DNA of 64,000 bases from assembly GCA_031555935.1 (NCBI GenBank), contig JAVBTX010000009.1:9105-73104 (forward strand), read 5' to 3'. A program made the position numbers and the translations under genes. The DNA is from Roseburia_C sp031555935. GTDB lineage: Bacteria > Bacillota > Clostridia > Lachnospirales > Lachnospiraceae. Shown piece after piece: positions 1-9,585 of this stretch. Numbering within the stretch: position 1 is the first letter of the stretch; the number at the start of each line of letters is the position of its first letter. The notes below the pieces were generated by a model. It searched no databases. It was not told the DNA's origin and saw only the letters and a program-made list of their open reading frames with translations.

Positions 1-3000
1 GATGACATCATCCGTTTTGCTTGTTATGTTAACATTATCTTGCTTTCCTAAGCCTACGGTATTGCCGGTCAGATTCAAAGTACCACCTGCTACAATATAA
101 TTTTTAAATGGTGCTCCGTTTCTTGCGATTACAATACTATCATTTACCGTTACGCTTCCTTTATAGCTTATCAGGGCATATCCTGAGCTACTATTTCTGG
201 TAATTGTACAGTTGTCAATATTTAAAGGACTTTCTTCATTTTCGATACCACCAATCAGCTCACAGTTTCTAATTGTGAGCGAATCACTTCCCTCATAATA
301 AAGTGCATAGCCGCTTCCCATACCAATCAATGTACTATCCGTAATGATGCTATTTTCGTTAGAAGATGCATATTCAATTGCATAACTCCACTTATCATCA
401 GGTGCGCTGCCGCCGTTGATAACTGCACCATTCTTTATAATCAATTTTGTTGCTGTACTCCGATTCGTACAAATTGCTGTCGGACCATCCGTTGCTGTTC
501 CACCGATGACAGTTCCGCCATCTATGATAATAACTGCACCCGATACTCCTTGGTCGATATATATTCCAATTGGGTTCGCACCACTTCCGCCGCTTACCGT
601 ACTATTCTCATCGACCTCTATTGTTACTCCGCTGGCCTTACTCAAAATACCAATTCCGTTATTGTCACCACCGGTAATGCTGCCGCCATTACTTACTTTA
701 AACACACTATCAGCCGCTGAATCGGCGTTAATTTCAATTGCGTTTCCGCTTGTAGTGTTCAACTCCGCCTGCCAATCAATCGTTACACCGTCTGGAATGC
801 TCAGCTTCAGATTACCGGTTGGCACTACACCATCCTTATTGGTAACGGTCAGAACGGATTTATCTTCATTCTCGCTTACATTAAATCCGGCATCTCTTAG
901 CGTTATGATAATACTAGTGATTGTCATGTAGTCAGCTAGATTGATAAAGCCTGTATTACTGCCTTTTTCATAGGACAATCCGGCCTTTCCACTTTCATCC
1001 TGGGTCCATTTCGCAGTGGCTCCAACCGGCGTTATCGTCAAATCAGTCTTTGTTCCGTCGATATATTCTGTTTCATCTGCGCCGGACCATTTTACTAAAA
1101 TGACATCTGCGGCTGCATCGGTATAGCTGCTTGCATCACAGCCAAAACCAAACGTATTGCCGGTTAAATGAAGTTCCCCATCGCCATCTTCATCATCAAA
1201 TGCCTGACCGCCTCTGACGATTACCACGCTGTCTTTTACGGTGGTTGCACCATCACAAGTATAAATACCAATCAGTGGCAGTGGCAGTTCACTTGTACCC
1301 ACTACGGTTATTTCACAACCATCTACAAGCAATGTTCCTTCATTACTAATAGCACCTGTCGATTGTGTGATTACGGTACTGTTTTCGATTGTGAGTTTAC
1401 AGCCTTCCCCGTTTTGGATAATATAAGTCTGAGTTTCTACCTCGCTCTTGATAATACTATTTTCGCTAATCTTATTATTTGCATTGGAACTGCCGTTCCC
1501 GATGGCAAAATTTATCATGCCGCTTCCAGCATTTATGGTTCCGTCAATGACAGTTAAAAGCGTTGTTCCATCTGGTATATAAATACCAACCGTGGCGGTG
1601 CCGCTGCCGCCATTTACGGTTCCCTTATTCACAATAATCTTACCGGAAACATGCTCAAGCATGGCAATTCCCATGTTATAAACACCAGTTCCACCGTTTA
1701 CGACTCCGTCCTCATTTACTTCAACGGTTCCCGTTCCTTTATTGTAGATACCGTAGTTTGTGGTTGGCATGGAAGCATTTCCACCGGTAATATTGCCGCC
1801 ATTACTTACTCTAAATACACTATTCGCTGCTGAATCTGCTTTTAATTCAATTGCCGCTCCGCTTGCTGCGGTCAGCTCAGCCTGCCAGTCAACGGTTATT
1901 CCATCCGGAATGGACAGCTTAAGTGTCGCAGTTGGGGTCACATTCGCGGTTCCAGTAACGGTCAAGGTTGTTTTCGCCGCATCCCAGCTTGTGGTAAAGC
2001 CTGCTCGCTCGATTGTACTTTTAAGTGTTGACACTACAACGTAATCATCAAGGTCAATAAAACCGATATTACTGCCTTTCTCATAGGATATGCCAGATTC
2101 ATTTTCAGTGCCAAAATCCCATTTTACTGCAGCCGTTGACGGATTAACCGTTAAATCTGCTTTCCCTGCCGCTGTATACTCTGTCTCATCTGCACCGGTC
2201 CATTTGATTAAGATGACATCTTCATCCATCGTTGAATAGGAACTATCGGCAGCGCCAAGACCAACTGAATTGCCCATTAAATCTAATGTTCCGACATTCT
2301 GATAAGCGATTCCATATCGCACAATTGAGATACTGTCTTGTACGGTCATCGTTCCTTCATTATAGATACCATGTGTTGAAATTATACCATCATCTCCTAA
2401 TACGTATAATGTAGATGTATCAAGAAGCATGGTTCCAATATTTCCTATCCCCTGATTTCCTTGGGCAATTATGGTACAATTTATCACTTCGAGTGTGCAA
2501 TCTTCCGCATTATAAAGAGCATAACCAGTTCCGTTTCCCGCAGTTATGGTACTGTTCTCTATTCTGGTGCTTGTGCTTGGGTTGTAATTTTCAACTCCAT
2601 AGCTGGTAGCTCCACTGCCCCCATGAATCGTTGCGCCGTTCATGGTAAGCGTTGTTTTCGATGACAAACTTAATGCGGAAGACTGTCCGCTGCCACTTCC
2701 GCCATTGACAGTTCCTCGATCGATAATTACCGTAGCCGTTACCGTAGCGTATATGTCAATTCCAGCACTATAACTTCCACTTCCGCCAGAAACGGTTCCG
2801 TTCTCACCGACCTCAATTACCACTCCGTTGGCGTTACTTAAAATACCGCTTCCGTCACTACCTGCGGTAATGCTGCCGCCGTTACTCACTTTAAAGACAC
2901 CATCCGCGGCTGAATCAGCGGCAATGACGATGGCATTTCCGGAAACAACTGCCATTTCAGCCTGCCAGTCAATTGTGACACCGTCTGGAATCGTCAATGT

Positions 3001-5559
3001 CAGTGTTGATGCATTGGTTTTTTCACCGGTAACGGTGAGTGTATCACCAGCCTCGTTCCATGACACATCAAATCCGGCACTCTTAATTGTTTTTGCAATG
3101 GTTGGTACATTTACACCATAAACTTCCATATTAAGGAAGCCGACATTCTCACCATATGCATAAGAAATACCCGAGTTTCCTTGCGTATCTCCATTCCATT
3201 TCAGAACGGTTGTGCTTGGTTCCGGCGGAAATGATGCGTGATTTAAATCTGTGTTTGTTCCAACGCTATATGTTTTTCCGGTTGTATCTGCAACTGCCCA
3301 AGTAAATGTAATAACGTCACTGTCTCTTGTCACATAATTGGTGTTCGGTTTTGATGTACCAACCCCAACGGTTTTGCCTATAAGTCTCATGGTGGTGCCA
3401 GACTCGCCCTGGAATGGTGTACTTTTCACTGCCACTACCTGACTGTCCGTTATAGTTGCTGACGCCGTTGTACTCGTAACATTTCTGATACCCATGGCAC
3501 TTGCGCCTTTTACATCTATTCTACAGTTCTCCACGGTGATGATACCGGCATTACGAATACCTGTGTCACCCGCGGTGTTTATCACACTGTCCGTTATGGT
3601 AAGGACTGGTTTTGCGGTCTCATTTTTGGCGAGATATAATGCCGCACCATTTGCTGTTCCTTTTCCACCTTCCAGTAATGTACTGTCTTGAATCACACTA
3701 TTCACATTGGTACTGCCATATAAGATTCCCGTACTATTTGTGCCTGTTCCGCCATTGATAACGGAACCGTTGATAATCGTAAGCAGTGTTGTCGTATTAA
3801 TCGGTATATGAATTGCCGTCGAACTTGTACTTCCAGTTCCGGCTTCCACCGTTCCATTGTCAACGATAATCGTACTTGATGTACCATCCATCTGCTTGAT
3901 TCCATAACTATTAGTACCGCTTCCGCCTTTTACCTTTCCGCCGTTGCTCACTTCAATGGTTGCTTTTCCGTTATTTAGAATTGCGTAGTTATTCGCACCG
4001 CTGCCACCGGTAATGCTTCCGGTCCCGCTAACCTTAAACACAGCACTCGCTTCGGTAGTCCCAGACAATGTGATTGCGGCATCATTACTTGCCGATGACG
4101 TCATCACGGCCTGCCAGTCAACCGTTACATCCTTCGGAATGCCAAGTGACAGGGGGGCTACACCAGTCCGATTACCGGTAACGGTCAGAACTGTCTTGCC
4201 TTCATTCCAGCTTGTGGAAAATCCTGCATCGGTTAGAACTGCATACCAAGGTGTTATAGAAACTTTCTCACTATAATCGATGAAGCCAATATTATCATTT
4301 AATTCGTAATAAACTCCTTCTTTGCCCGCTTCATTTATCATCCATTTTACCAAAGCTGGGTCACCATACAAGTTTGTGGCGCTCTCCTCAGTAACTGTAT
4401 ATACTTGATTTAAAAAACAGGCAGTGGTACATTGCACCACATTTGCATCAATGTCTGCTGGTGGTGTTTCTGTAACCGCTCTTTGCAAAAGGGCTGTATT
4501 TCCTTTTAAGGAGTAACTTCCCCCGTTATTACGGAAACAGTTTCCATACCAGCAAATTGCCTGACTATCCGTATATGTTGTCGTTCCGCCAGTAATCAAA
4601 ACACACCATTTATCGGTTTGATTATCACCGCCGTCTCCCTTTGCATAGATGATACTTCCATCCATAACATGCAATGTACCGGCACTCGTAATACCCTTTG
4701 GCCCTGCCGTATCTACTGTACTGCCAGCCAATGTAAGTCCCGCATCTGCCCCCAATGCAATCGCGGCTGGAGAATTCTGCCTCACAAGACTATTTATTAC
4801 ATCTACCGTACCACAAGTAATCGTACTGTTTTCAATACGATGATTTTGACTCTGATTGGTTAGTGAAACTGCCTGAACATATAATGCGTCTCCAAGTATC
4901 TGCGCTCCGCTCATTGTCAGGGTTCCAGTTCCGGTTCCGGTCATATAGATGCCGTAATTATTGGTCGCACCTGTCCCTAAACTAATATTACCATTGACAT
5001 TCACACTGCCATTATAGTCGGATGCCGTATTGATGGCATATGTAGTTGCTCCGGTTCCGCCGCTTACAGTTGCCCCAGTCTCCACGGTAATATTGCCCGC
5101 TGCTGCCTCTGCGTAAATGCCGCCGCAAGGGCTTCCGCTACCGCCGCTGACACTACCGCCAGTTGCTACGACAATGCTGCCCGGACCGGCATTGTATACA
5201 CCATAGCCGCCACTGCCAGCGCCAATGATTCCGTTTACCCGAAAGACACTGGTGGCATCAGAATCCGCTAGAATTTTGACAGCATCGCCGCCGCTGCCAC
5301 CGGTTAACGTTGCCTGCCAGTTAACCGTAATTCCTGCCGGAATCGTCAGCTCCAGCTTCTTACCATTTTGATTGCCAGTAACAGTCAGTACCGTATCACC
5401 CTCACTGTACTCTGCTGAGAAACCGGCATTCTCAATCGTTTCCTTCAATTCAGAATGAGTTGGCTCCGCTTTGACTTCCATACTGGTGATTGGAAGCAGT
5501 GATAGCACCATACAAAATGTTAATAACCAACTCAAACTTCTTTTGATAATTTGTTTCAT
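1..5559 (-). CDS. Giant secreted repeat protein, C-terminus beyond window
   Basis: The frame is open from ATG at 5559 to base 1, giving 1853 codons without a stop, so the 3' end is missing. The start is supported by AGGAGA about 8 nt upstream. The N-terminus is a signal peptide: KR, a hydrophobic stretch, then an alanine-type cleavage site near residue 31 (VKAEP). The rest is at least five tandem units of about 360-400 residues. Each unit opens with an AGFxxSWxE...TVTG stretch, followed by IPDGVTxDWQAEL, then SVFKVSNGGSITGG. It then runs into Gly/Ser/Thr-rich short strands such as GGSG and YGI that look like a parallel beta-helix, and closes with a KGSNIGFI-like segment. The DWQ motif recurs near 5310, 4110, 2960, 1890 and 770. 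No catalytic motif is visible. It is probably a cell-surface adhesin or stalk; anchoring (LPXTG, SLH) cannot be judged because the C-terminus is absent. Confidence 0.85.
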   Translation of the reverse strand, partial: MKQIIKRSLSWLLTFCMVLSLLPITSMEVKAEPTHSELKETIENAGFSAEYSEGDTVLTVTGNQNGKKLELTIPAGITVNWQATLTGGSGGDAVKILADSDATSVFRVNGIIGAGSGGYGVYNAGPGSIVVATGGSVSGGSGSPCGGIYAEAAAGNITVETGATVSGGTGATTYAINTASDYNGSVNVNGNISLGTGATNNYGIYMTGTGTGTLTMSGAQILGDALYVQAVSLTNQSQNHRIENSTITCGTVDVINSLVRQNSPAAIALGADAGLTLAGSTVDTAGPKGITSAGTLHVMDGSIIYAKGDGGDNQTDKWCVLITGGTTTYTDSQAICWYGNCFRNNGGSYSLKGNTALLQRAVTETPPADIDANVVQCTTACFLNQVYTVTEESATNLYGDPALVKWMINEAGKEGVYYELNDNIGFIDYSEKVSITPWYAVLTDAGFSTSWNEGKTVLTVTGNRTGVAPLSLGIPKDVTVDWQAVMTSSASNDAAITLSGTTEASAVFKVSGTGSITGGSGANNYAILNNGKATIEVSNGGKVKGGSGTNSYGIKQMDGTSSTIIVDNGTVEAGTGSTSSTAIHIPINTTTLLTIINGSVINGGTGTNSTGILYGSTNVNSVIQDSTLLEGGKGTANGAALYLAKNETAKPVLTITDSVINTAGDTGIRNAGIITVENCRIDVKGASAMGIRNVTSTTASATITDSQVVAVKSTPFQGESGTTMRLIGKTVGVGTSKPNTNYVTRDSDVITFTWAVADTTGKTYSVGTNTDLNHASFPPEPSTTVLKWNGDTQGNSGISYAYGENVGFLNMEVYGVNVPTIAKTIKSAGFDVSWNEAGDTLTVTGEKTNASTLTLTIPDGVTIDWQAEMAVVSGNAIVIAADSAADGVFKVSNGGSITAGSDGSGILSNANGVVIEVGENGTVSGGSGSYSAGIDIYATVTATVIIDRGTVNGGSGSGQSSALSLSSKTTLTMNGATIHGGSGATSYGVENYNPSTSTRIENSTITAGNGTGYALYNAEDCTLEVINCTIIAQGNQGIGNIGTMLLDTSTLYVLGDDGIISTHGIYNEGTMTVQDSISIVRYGIAYQNVGTLDLMGNSVGLGAADSSYSTMDEDVILIKWTGADETEYTAAGKADLTVNPSTAAVKWDFGTENESGISYEKGSNIGFIDLDDYVVVSTLKSTIERAGFTTSWDAAKTTLTVTGTANVTPTATLKLSIPDGITVDWQAELTAASGAAIELKADSAANSVFRVSNGGNITGGNASMPTTNYGIYNKGTGTVEVNEDGVVNGGTGVYNMGIAMLEHVSGKIIVNKGTVNGGSGTATVGIYIPDGTTLLTVIDGTINAGSGMINFAIGNGSSNANNKISENSIIKSEVETQTYIIQNGEGCKLTIENSTVITQSTGAISNEGTLLVDGCEITVVGTSELPLPLIGIYTCDGATTVKDSVVIVRGGQAFDDEDGDGELHLTGNTFGFGCDASSYTDAAADVILVKWSGADETEYIDGTKTDLTITPVGATAKWTQDESGKAGLSYEKGSNTGFINLADYMTITSIIITLRDAGFNVSENEDKSVLTVTNKDGVVPTGNLKLSIPDGVTIDWQAELNTTSGNAIEINADSAADSVFKVSNGGSITGGDNNGIGILSKASGVTIEVDENSTVSGGSGANPIGIYIDQGVSGAVIIIDGGTVIGGTATDGPTAICTNRSTATKLIIKNGAVINGGSAPDDKWSYAIEYASSNENSIITDSTLIGMGSGYALYYEGSDSLTIRNCELIGGIENEESPLNIDNCTITRNSSSGYALISYKGSVTVNDSIVIARNGAPFKNYIVAGGTLNLTGNTVGLGKQDNVNITSKTDDVI

Positions 5560-5589
5560 CTAGTATTCTCCTAACTTTTTTTAAAGTTT

Positions 5590-5595
5590 ATTATA
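5590..5595 (-). promoter_or_regulatory. Candidate -10 for the surface protein gene
   Basis: On the minus strand TATAAT lies about 31 nt upstream of the surface-protein ATG. No good -35 at 17 bp is visible; a TTGTGT lies at 19 bp. Prediction only. Confidence 0.35.
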
Positions 5596-5624
5596 CAACA
5601 GCAACACAAATAGAACACAAACGC

Positions 5625-5665
5625 AAAAAAAAGGAATAGGCCGCATTTTACTGCAAACCTATTCC
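5625..5665 (-). terminator. Intrinsic terminator after pnp
   Basis: Perfect 8-bp stem (GGAATAGG with CCTATTCC) at 5633-5665, followed on the minus strand by eight T residues (5625-5632). It lies just after the pnp stop and before the surface-protein gene. Confidence 0.85.
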
Positions 5666-5691
5666 TCATAATTTTTATCTTTTTTATTTTT

Positions 5692-7779
5692 TTATGCGTT
5701 TGGCACATCTTTGATGGAGAAGCTGATTCTGCCCATCTTGTCTTTACCCATACAGATACAGGTTACTTCCTGACCCATTGATAAAACATCTTCAACATGG
5801 TTGATTCTTTCTTTCGCAATCTTAGAAATATGAACCATGCCTTCTTTGCCTGGTGCAAATTCGATGAAGGCACCAAATTCTTTGATGCTGATTACTTTTC
5901 CGGTAAAAATCTGACCTTCACGGAAGTCAGTGGTGATGATGCGAATGATTTCTGCCGCTTCATCCATTTTTTCTTTATCGGTTCCGCAGATGCTTACTGC
6001 ACCTTCGTCATTGATATCAATCTTCACGCCAGTACGGTCAATGATTTCATTGATGGTCTTGCCACGCTGACCAACTACATCACCAATTTTTTGTGGGTCA
6101 ATCTGAATCTGGAAAATCTTCGGTGCATACTGACCAACTTCTTTTCTTGGCTCTGCAATTGCGGTTTTCATAACGTCCATAATGACCAGTCTTGCTTCTC
6201 TGGTACGACGGATTGCTTCTTCTACGATTGGTCTGGTTAAGCCATGAATCTTAATATCCATCTGGATTGCCGTAATACCTTCGGTAGTTCCGGTTACCTT
6301 AAAGTCCATGTCGCCGAAGAAATCTTCTAAGCCCTGAATATCGGTTAATACTAAATAATCATCATCACTATCACCAGTTACCAGACCACAAGAAATTCCT
6401 GCTACCATTTTCTTGATTGGTACACCGGCTGCCATCAATGCCAGGCATGATGCACAGGTTGATGCCATCGAGGTTGAACCATTTGATTCAAAGGTCTCGG
6501 ATACGGCACGAATTGCATATGGGAATTCCTCTTCTGTTGGCAGAACTGCGACTAAAGCTTTTTCTGCTAATGCACCATGTCCGATTTCACGACGTCCCGG
6601 TCCTCTGGATGGCTTTGTCTCACCAACCGAGTAGGATGGGAAGTTATAGTGGTGCATATATCTTTTATTTTTGATGTTTTCGTCTAGTCCATCGACACGC
6701 TGTACTTCTGATAGTGGTGCCAAGGTTACGATATCACAAATCTGAGTTTGTCCACGCGTAAACATTCCTGAACCATGTACTCTTGGTATCAAGTCAATTT
6801 CTGCTGCTAAGTGACGAATCTGATCAATTGCACGACCGTCTGGACGTTTGTGATCTTTTAAAATCATTTTACGAACTGTCTTTTTCTCGTACTGATAGAT
6901 TGCTTCGCCTAAATAAGATAACCACTCTTCATTTTCAGCAAATGCTGCTTCTAATTTGGCGGTAATCTCACGAATATTTCCTTCACGAACTTGTTTCTCA
7001 TCAGTGAATACTGCTTCTTCCATTTCTTCTGGCGTTACGATTTTCTTGATTTCATCGAACATCTCCTGTGGAATTGCACAGCTTGTATATTCATGTTTCG
7101 CTTTTCCAACTTCAGCTACGATTTTATTGATAAATGCATTGATGGTCTGGTTGATTTCATGTGCCATGTAGATAGCTTCAATCATTTTATCCTCTGGAAT
7201 CTCATTTGCTCCAGCTTCGATCATGATTACTTTTTCCATTGTTGAGGCAACAGTCAACTGTAAATCACCATCATCCCATGATTTCTGTGATGGATTGACA
7301 ATCAGTTCCCCATTTTCCATACCAATCTGTGTGGTTGCACATGGTCCATCAAATGGAATATCAGAAATGCAGGTTGCAATTGCAGAACCAATCATCGCTA
7401 CGATTTCTGGACGACATTCTGAATCGACACTCATTACTAGGTTGTTTAAGGTTACATCGTTCCGATAATCTTTTGGGAATAACGGACGCATTGGACGGTC
7501 AATTACACGAGAGGTCAGAACTGAATTTTCAGATGCCTTTCCTTCACGTTTATTAAATCCACCTGGGATTTTACCAATCGCATATAGTTTTTCTTCATAT
7601 TCCACACTTAGAGGGAAGAAGTCAATTCCTTCTCTTGGTTTCTCGGAAGCTGTTGCTACTGATAATACGGTTGTCTCACCATAGTGCATAAGTGCACATC
7701 CATTGGCCTGCTTACCCACTCTGCCGATATCGACGGTAAGAGTTTTGCCTGCAAGCTCCATTGCATAACTTTGATACAT
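5692..7779 (-). CDS. pnp: Polyribonucleotide nucleotidyltransferase (PNPase)
   Basis: 695 residues from the ATG at 7779, chosen because AAAGGAGA lies 8 nt upstream. The longer frame to 7857 adds 26 residues that are not family-like and would place the start inside the promoter. Two RNase PH domains are present: the N-terminal one begins MELAGKTLTVDIGRVGKQ, and the second, catalytic one carries FTRGQTQ, the GxGRREIGHG stretch and the GDSDDDY/DxxGxxDFFGDMDFKVTG acidic site. A KH domain (GxRGKTINEII, about residues 555-610) and a C-terminal S1 domain (GKVISIKEFGAFIEF, ending IKDVPNA) follow. PNPase degrades RNA 3' to 5' with phosphate. The gene follows rpsO as in most bacteria, but has its own extended -10. 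Confidence 0.97.
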   Translation of the reverse strand: MYQSYAMELAGKTLTVDIGRVGKQANGCALMHYGETTVLSVATASEKPREGIDFFPLSVEYEEKLYAIGKIPGGFNKREGKASENSVLTSRVIDRPMRPLFPKDYRNDVTLNNLVMSVDSECRPEIVAMIGSAIATCISDIPFDGPCATTQIGMENGELIVNPSQKSWDDGDLQLTVASTMEKVIMIEAGANEIPEDKMIEAIYMAHEINQTINAFINKIVAEVGKAKHEYTSCAIPQEMFDEIKKIVTPEEMEEAVFTDEKQVREGNIREITAKLEAAFAENEEWLSYLGEAIYQYEKKTVRKMILKDHKRPDGRAIDQIRHLAAEIDLIPRVHGSGMFTRGQTQICDIVTLAPLSEVQRVDGLDENIKNKRYMHHYNFPSYSVGETKPSRGPGRREIGHGALAEKALVAVLPTEEEFPYAIRAVSETFESNGSTSMASTCASCLALMAAGVPIKKMVAGISCGLVTGDSDDDYLVLTDIQGLEDFFGDMDFKVTGTTEGITAIQMDIKIHGLTRPIVEEAIRRTREARLVIMDVMKTAIAEPRKEVGQYAPKIFQIQIDPQKIGDVVGQRGKTINEIIDRTGVKIDINDEGAVSICGTDKEKMDEAAEIIRIITTDFREGQIFTGKVISIKEFGAFIEFAPGKEGMVHISKIAKERINHVEDVLSMGQEVTCICMGKDKMGRISFSIKDVPNA

Positions 7780-7800
7780 ACTTGTTCTCCTTTTTCTTCT

Positions 7801-7827
7801 GCGAAGTCCTACTTCGCCATTATTATA
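7801..7827 (-). promoter_or_regulatory. pnp promoter (extended -10) and leader hairpin
   Basis: The minus strand shows TGC-TATAAT with the hexamer at 7822-7827, followed by a GCGAAGT...ACTTCGC hairpin (7801-7817) and then the pnp ribosome site. The -35 is poor, which fits an extended -10 promoter. A leader hairpin is typical of pnp transcripts, but any link to autoregulation is inference. Confidence 0.5.
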
Positions 7828-7904
7828 GCAGAAGCCCGAAACTACTGAACTATACAACCCATGATTGTAAACTTCAGTGGTCTCGGTAACACCTCTGCAT
7901 TATT

Positions 7905-7935
7905 AAAATAGAGCGGAATGCTCCGCTCTATTTTT
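7905..7935. terminator. Terminator between rpsO and pnp
   Basis: Near-perfect palindrome AAAATAGAGCGGA.TGCTCCGCTCTATTTTT, with A/T runs on both sides, directly after the rpsO stop. It separates rpsO from pnp, which has its own promoter. Confidence 0.75.
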
Positions 7936-7957
7936 GTACGTGCTGTTATCCAAAGAA

Positions 7958-8224
7958 TTATTTTCTTAAGCCTAAACGCTCAATTAACGCACGATATCTT
8001 TCAATATCGTTATCTTTTAAATAAGCTAACATTCCACGTCTCTGACCAACCATTTTCAAAAGTCCTCTACGGGAATGATGATCTTTCTTATTCGCTTTTA
8101 AATGCTCTGTTAATTCATTGATTCTTGCTGTCAAAAGTGCTACCTGAACCTCTGGTGAACCAGTGTCTCCTGGTGTTCTTCCGTATTCAGCAATAATTGC
8201 TTCTTTCTTTTCCTTTGCTAACAT
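7958..8224 (-). CDS. rpsO: 30S ribosomal protein S15
   Basis: 88 residues, the family's usual size. The start MLAKEKKEAII is preceded by AGGAGGTTAACG. Hallmarks are GDTGSPEVQVALLTARI, LTEHLK, HHSRRGLLKMVGQRR and the C-terminal LIERLGLRK. S15 binds the three-way junction of 16S rRNA helices 20-22 and nucleates the 30S platform. It is transcribed from the strong promoter at 8332-8360. Confidence 0.98.
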   Translation of the reverse strand: MLAKEKKEAIIAEYGRTPGDTGSPEVQVALLTARINELTEHLKANKKDHHSRRGLLKMVGQRRGMLAYLKDNDIERYRALIERLGLRK

Positions 8225-8360
8225 ATCGTTAACCTCCTAATATTATTTTTACGCCCTACGCTGTAAGTATGATACTCAGTAAAAGGTCGGAGTGTCCATC
8301 TACCGAATATGGGCTTTTTCATACCTTGCAAAGTATACCATATATCCATTTCTTTGTAAA
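8225..8360 (-). promoter_or_regulatory. rpsO promoter and leader
   Basis: TTTACA (8355-8360), 17-bp spacer, TATACT (8332-8337) on the minus strand, followed by about 100 nt of untranslated leader to the rpsO start. A leader of this length before rpsO is often an S15-binding autoregulatory RNA in bacteria. The fold here was not computed, so that role is inference. Confidence 0.65.
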
Positions 8361-8388
8361 CTTGTTTTTCTATTAATTTCGGCGTCCG

Positions 8389-9435
8389 TTAATTTGTGGA
8401 CGCTAATACGCGAACCACTTTTACTGGCGAACGATAATAGGCATTGGAAATCTTAATTCCCGTCTTTGGTGAGCTGGCATGAACAATCTGACCACCACCA
8501 ATATAAATGGCAACGTGATTGATTCCGCCTTTGCCGCCGTAGAAGAACAAGTCTCCTGGCTGAGCCTGTGATGCATCAATCTTGGTTCCACTGTTCGCCT
8601 GTGATTTTGATGAATGTGGCAAGTAGACACCATACTGGGCAAAGACAGACAATACAAAGCCAGAACAATCAGCTCCGCGAGTCAGGCTGGTTCCACCCCA
8701 AACATATGGGTTGCCCACATACTGGGTTGCAAATGATACTAATGATACACGTACATCTGATACGCCCTGTCCATATTTTAATTCTGTAATGGTCTGTGCC
8801 TTTGGCAACTGCTGGGATATTTCTACATACTCCTTGCTGACATAGCCTTCATCACCATCTAAATCTACTTTTACCCAATCGCCCAGGTCCTCTAAGACAA
8901 CTAGTTCTTCACCTTCCGGCATCAATGCCAGAATCGTGCAATCGGTATTCATCTCCGAGCGAACATTTAATGTCTGAGTGGTTACTTTCGCAATTGTTGT
9001 TTCGACTTCAACCGCTAAGGTCTTCGCTTCTTCGCCTGTTACGATATATTCTGCTTTTGCATAGCCAGTTACTTTTCCTGATTGAATCTGATACCAATCA
9101 CCTTCCTGTGAAAGAATCTCACAGCCGGCATTCGATGGCAACTTACCAACTATTTCACCTGCTTCATCAGCAGTTTCTCTTACATTTAAATTACTCTCGA
9201 CAACGGCAATACCTAGATTGGTATATCCGCATATCGTTGTATCCTCTGTCTGTCCGGTTAAGGTTACGGCCGTATCAGCACTCACTTTTTGTACATTTGA
9301 AGCAATCATATAAGAACCAATCGCTGTTAAAACTCCTGAATTAACGCCTTGTGCCTGAGCTGGAATCTGTACGATGCTTATTGCTAATCCGCATACTGCA
9401 AAAAAGCCAGCTGCTTTTGTCAGTTTTAATTTCAT
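8389..9435 (-). CDS. Secreted SH3b-NlpC/P60 peptidoglycan hydrolase
   Basis: 348 residues. A signal peptide (MKLKLTKAAGFF..., cleavage near AQAQG, residue 30) is followed by two SH3b domains with the LNVR signature (about residues 70-133 and 145-206). The C-terminal NlpC/P60 domain (about 228-345) has the complete Cys-His-His triad: Cys257 in ADCSGF, His307 in INHVAIYIG and His319 in IVHASSP. Proteins of this build cut gamma-D-Glu-diaminopimelate peptide links in the cell wall and bind wall peptides through SH3b. The gene sits between ribF and rpsO but has its own strong promoter, so it is probably an independent unit inserted in an otherwise conserved ribosomal block. Confidence 0.93.
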   Translation of the reverse strand: MKLKLTKAAGFFAVCGLAISIVQIPAQAQGVNSGVLTAIGSYMIASNVQKVSADTAVTLTGQTEDTTICGYTNLGIAVVESNLNVRETADEAGEIVGKLPSNAGCEILSQEGDWYQIQSGKVTGYAKAEYIVTGEEAKTLAVEVETTIAKVTTQTLNVRSEMNTDCTILALMPEGEELVVLEDLGDWVKVDLDGDEGYVSKEYVEISQQLPKAQTITELKYGQGVSDVRVSLVSFATQYVGNPYVWGGTSLTRGADCSGFVLSVFAQYGVYLPHSSKSQANSGTKIDASQAQPGDLFFYGGKGGINHVAIYIGGGQIVHASSPKTGIKISNAYYRSPVKVVRVLASTN

Positions 9436-9497
9436 GGAATATAACCTCCTAAATGTTCAATTCTCCATTTGGTTTCTGTTATTTCTTACCAATCAAA

Positions 9498-9526
9498 AGT
9501 ATAATCTTATCTTATTACATTGTCAA
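9498..9526 (-). promoter_or_regulatory. Strong promoter of the NlpC/P60 gene
   Basis: Consensus TTGACA (9521-9526), 17-bp spacer, TATACT (9498-9503) on the minus strand, about 63 nt before the start codon of the wall hydrolase. Confidence 0.8.
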
Positions 9527-9585
9527 CACATTTATGTAATAATAATGTAACATTTCAGATGTTTTTATTCTTTTTTTCCAATAAA

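Noticed and set aside
416..4863. Many plus-strand frames opposite the repeat protein
   Set aside because: They mirror the repetitive minus-strand gene. No ribosome sites precede them and their products are low-complexity.
1..5559. CRISPR or insertion cluster in the 5' part
   Set aside because: Units are 1.1 kb coding repeats with diverged sequence.
8382..8403. Hairpin GCGTCC/GGACGC as terminator of the wall hydrolase
   Set aside because: It overlaps the stop codon and no T-run follows on the minus strand.
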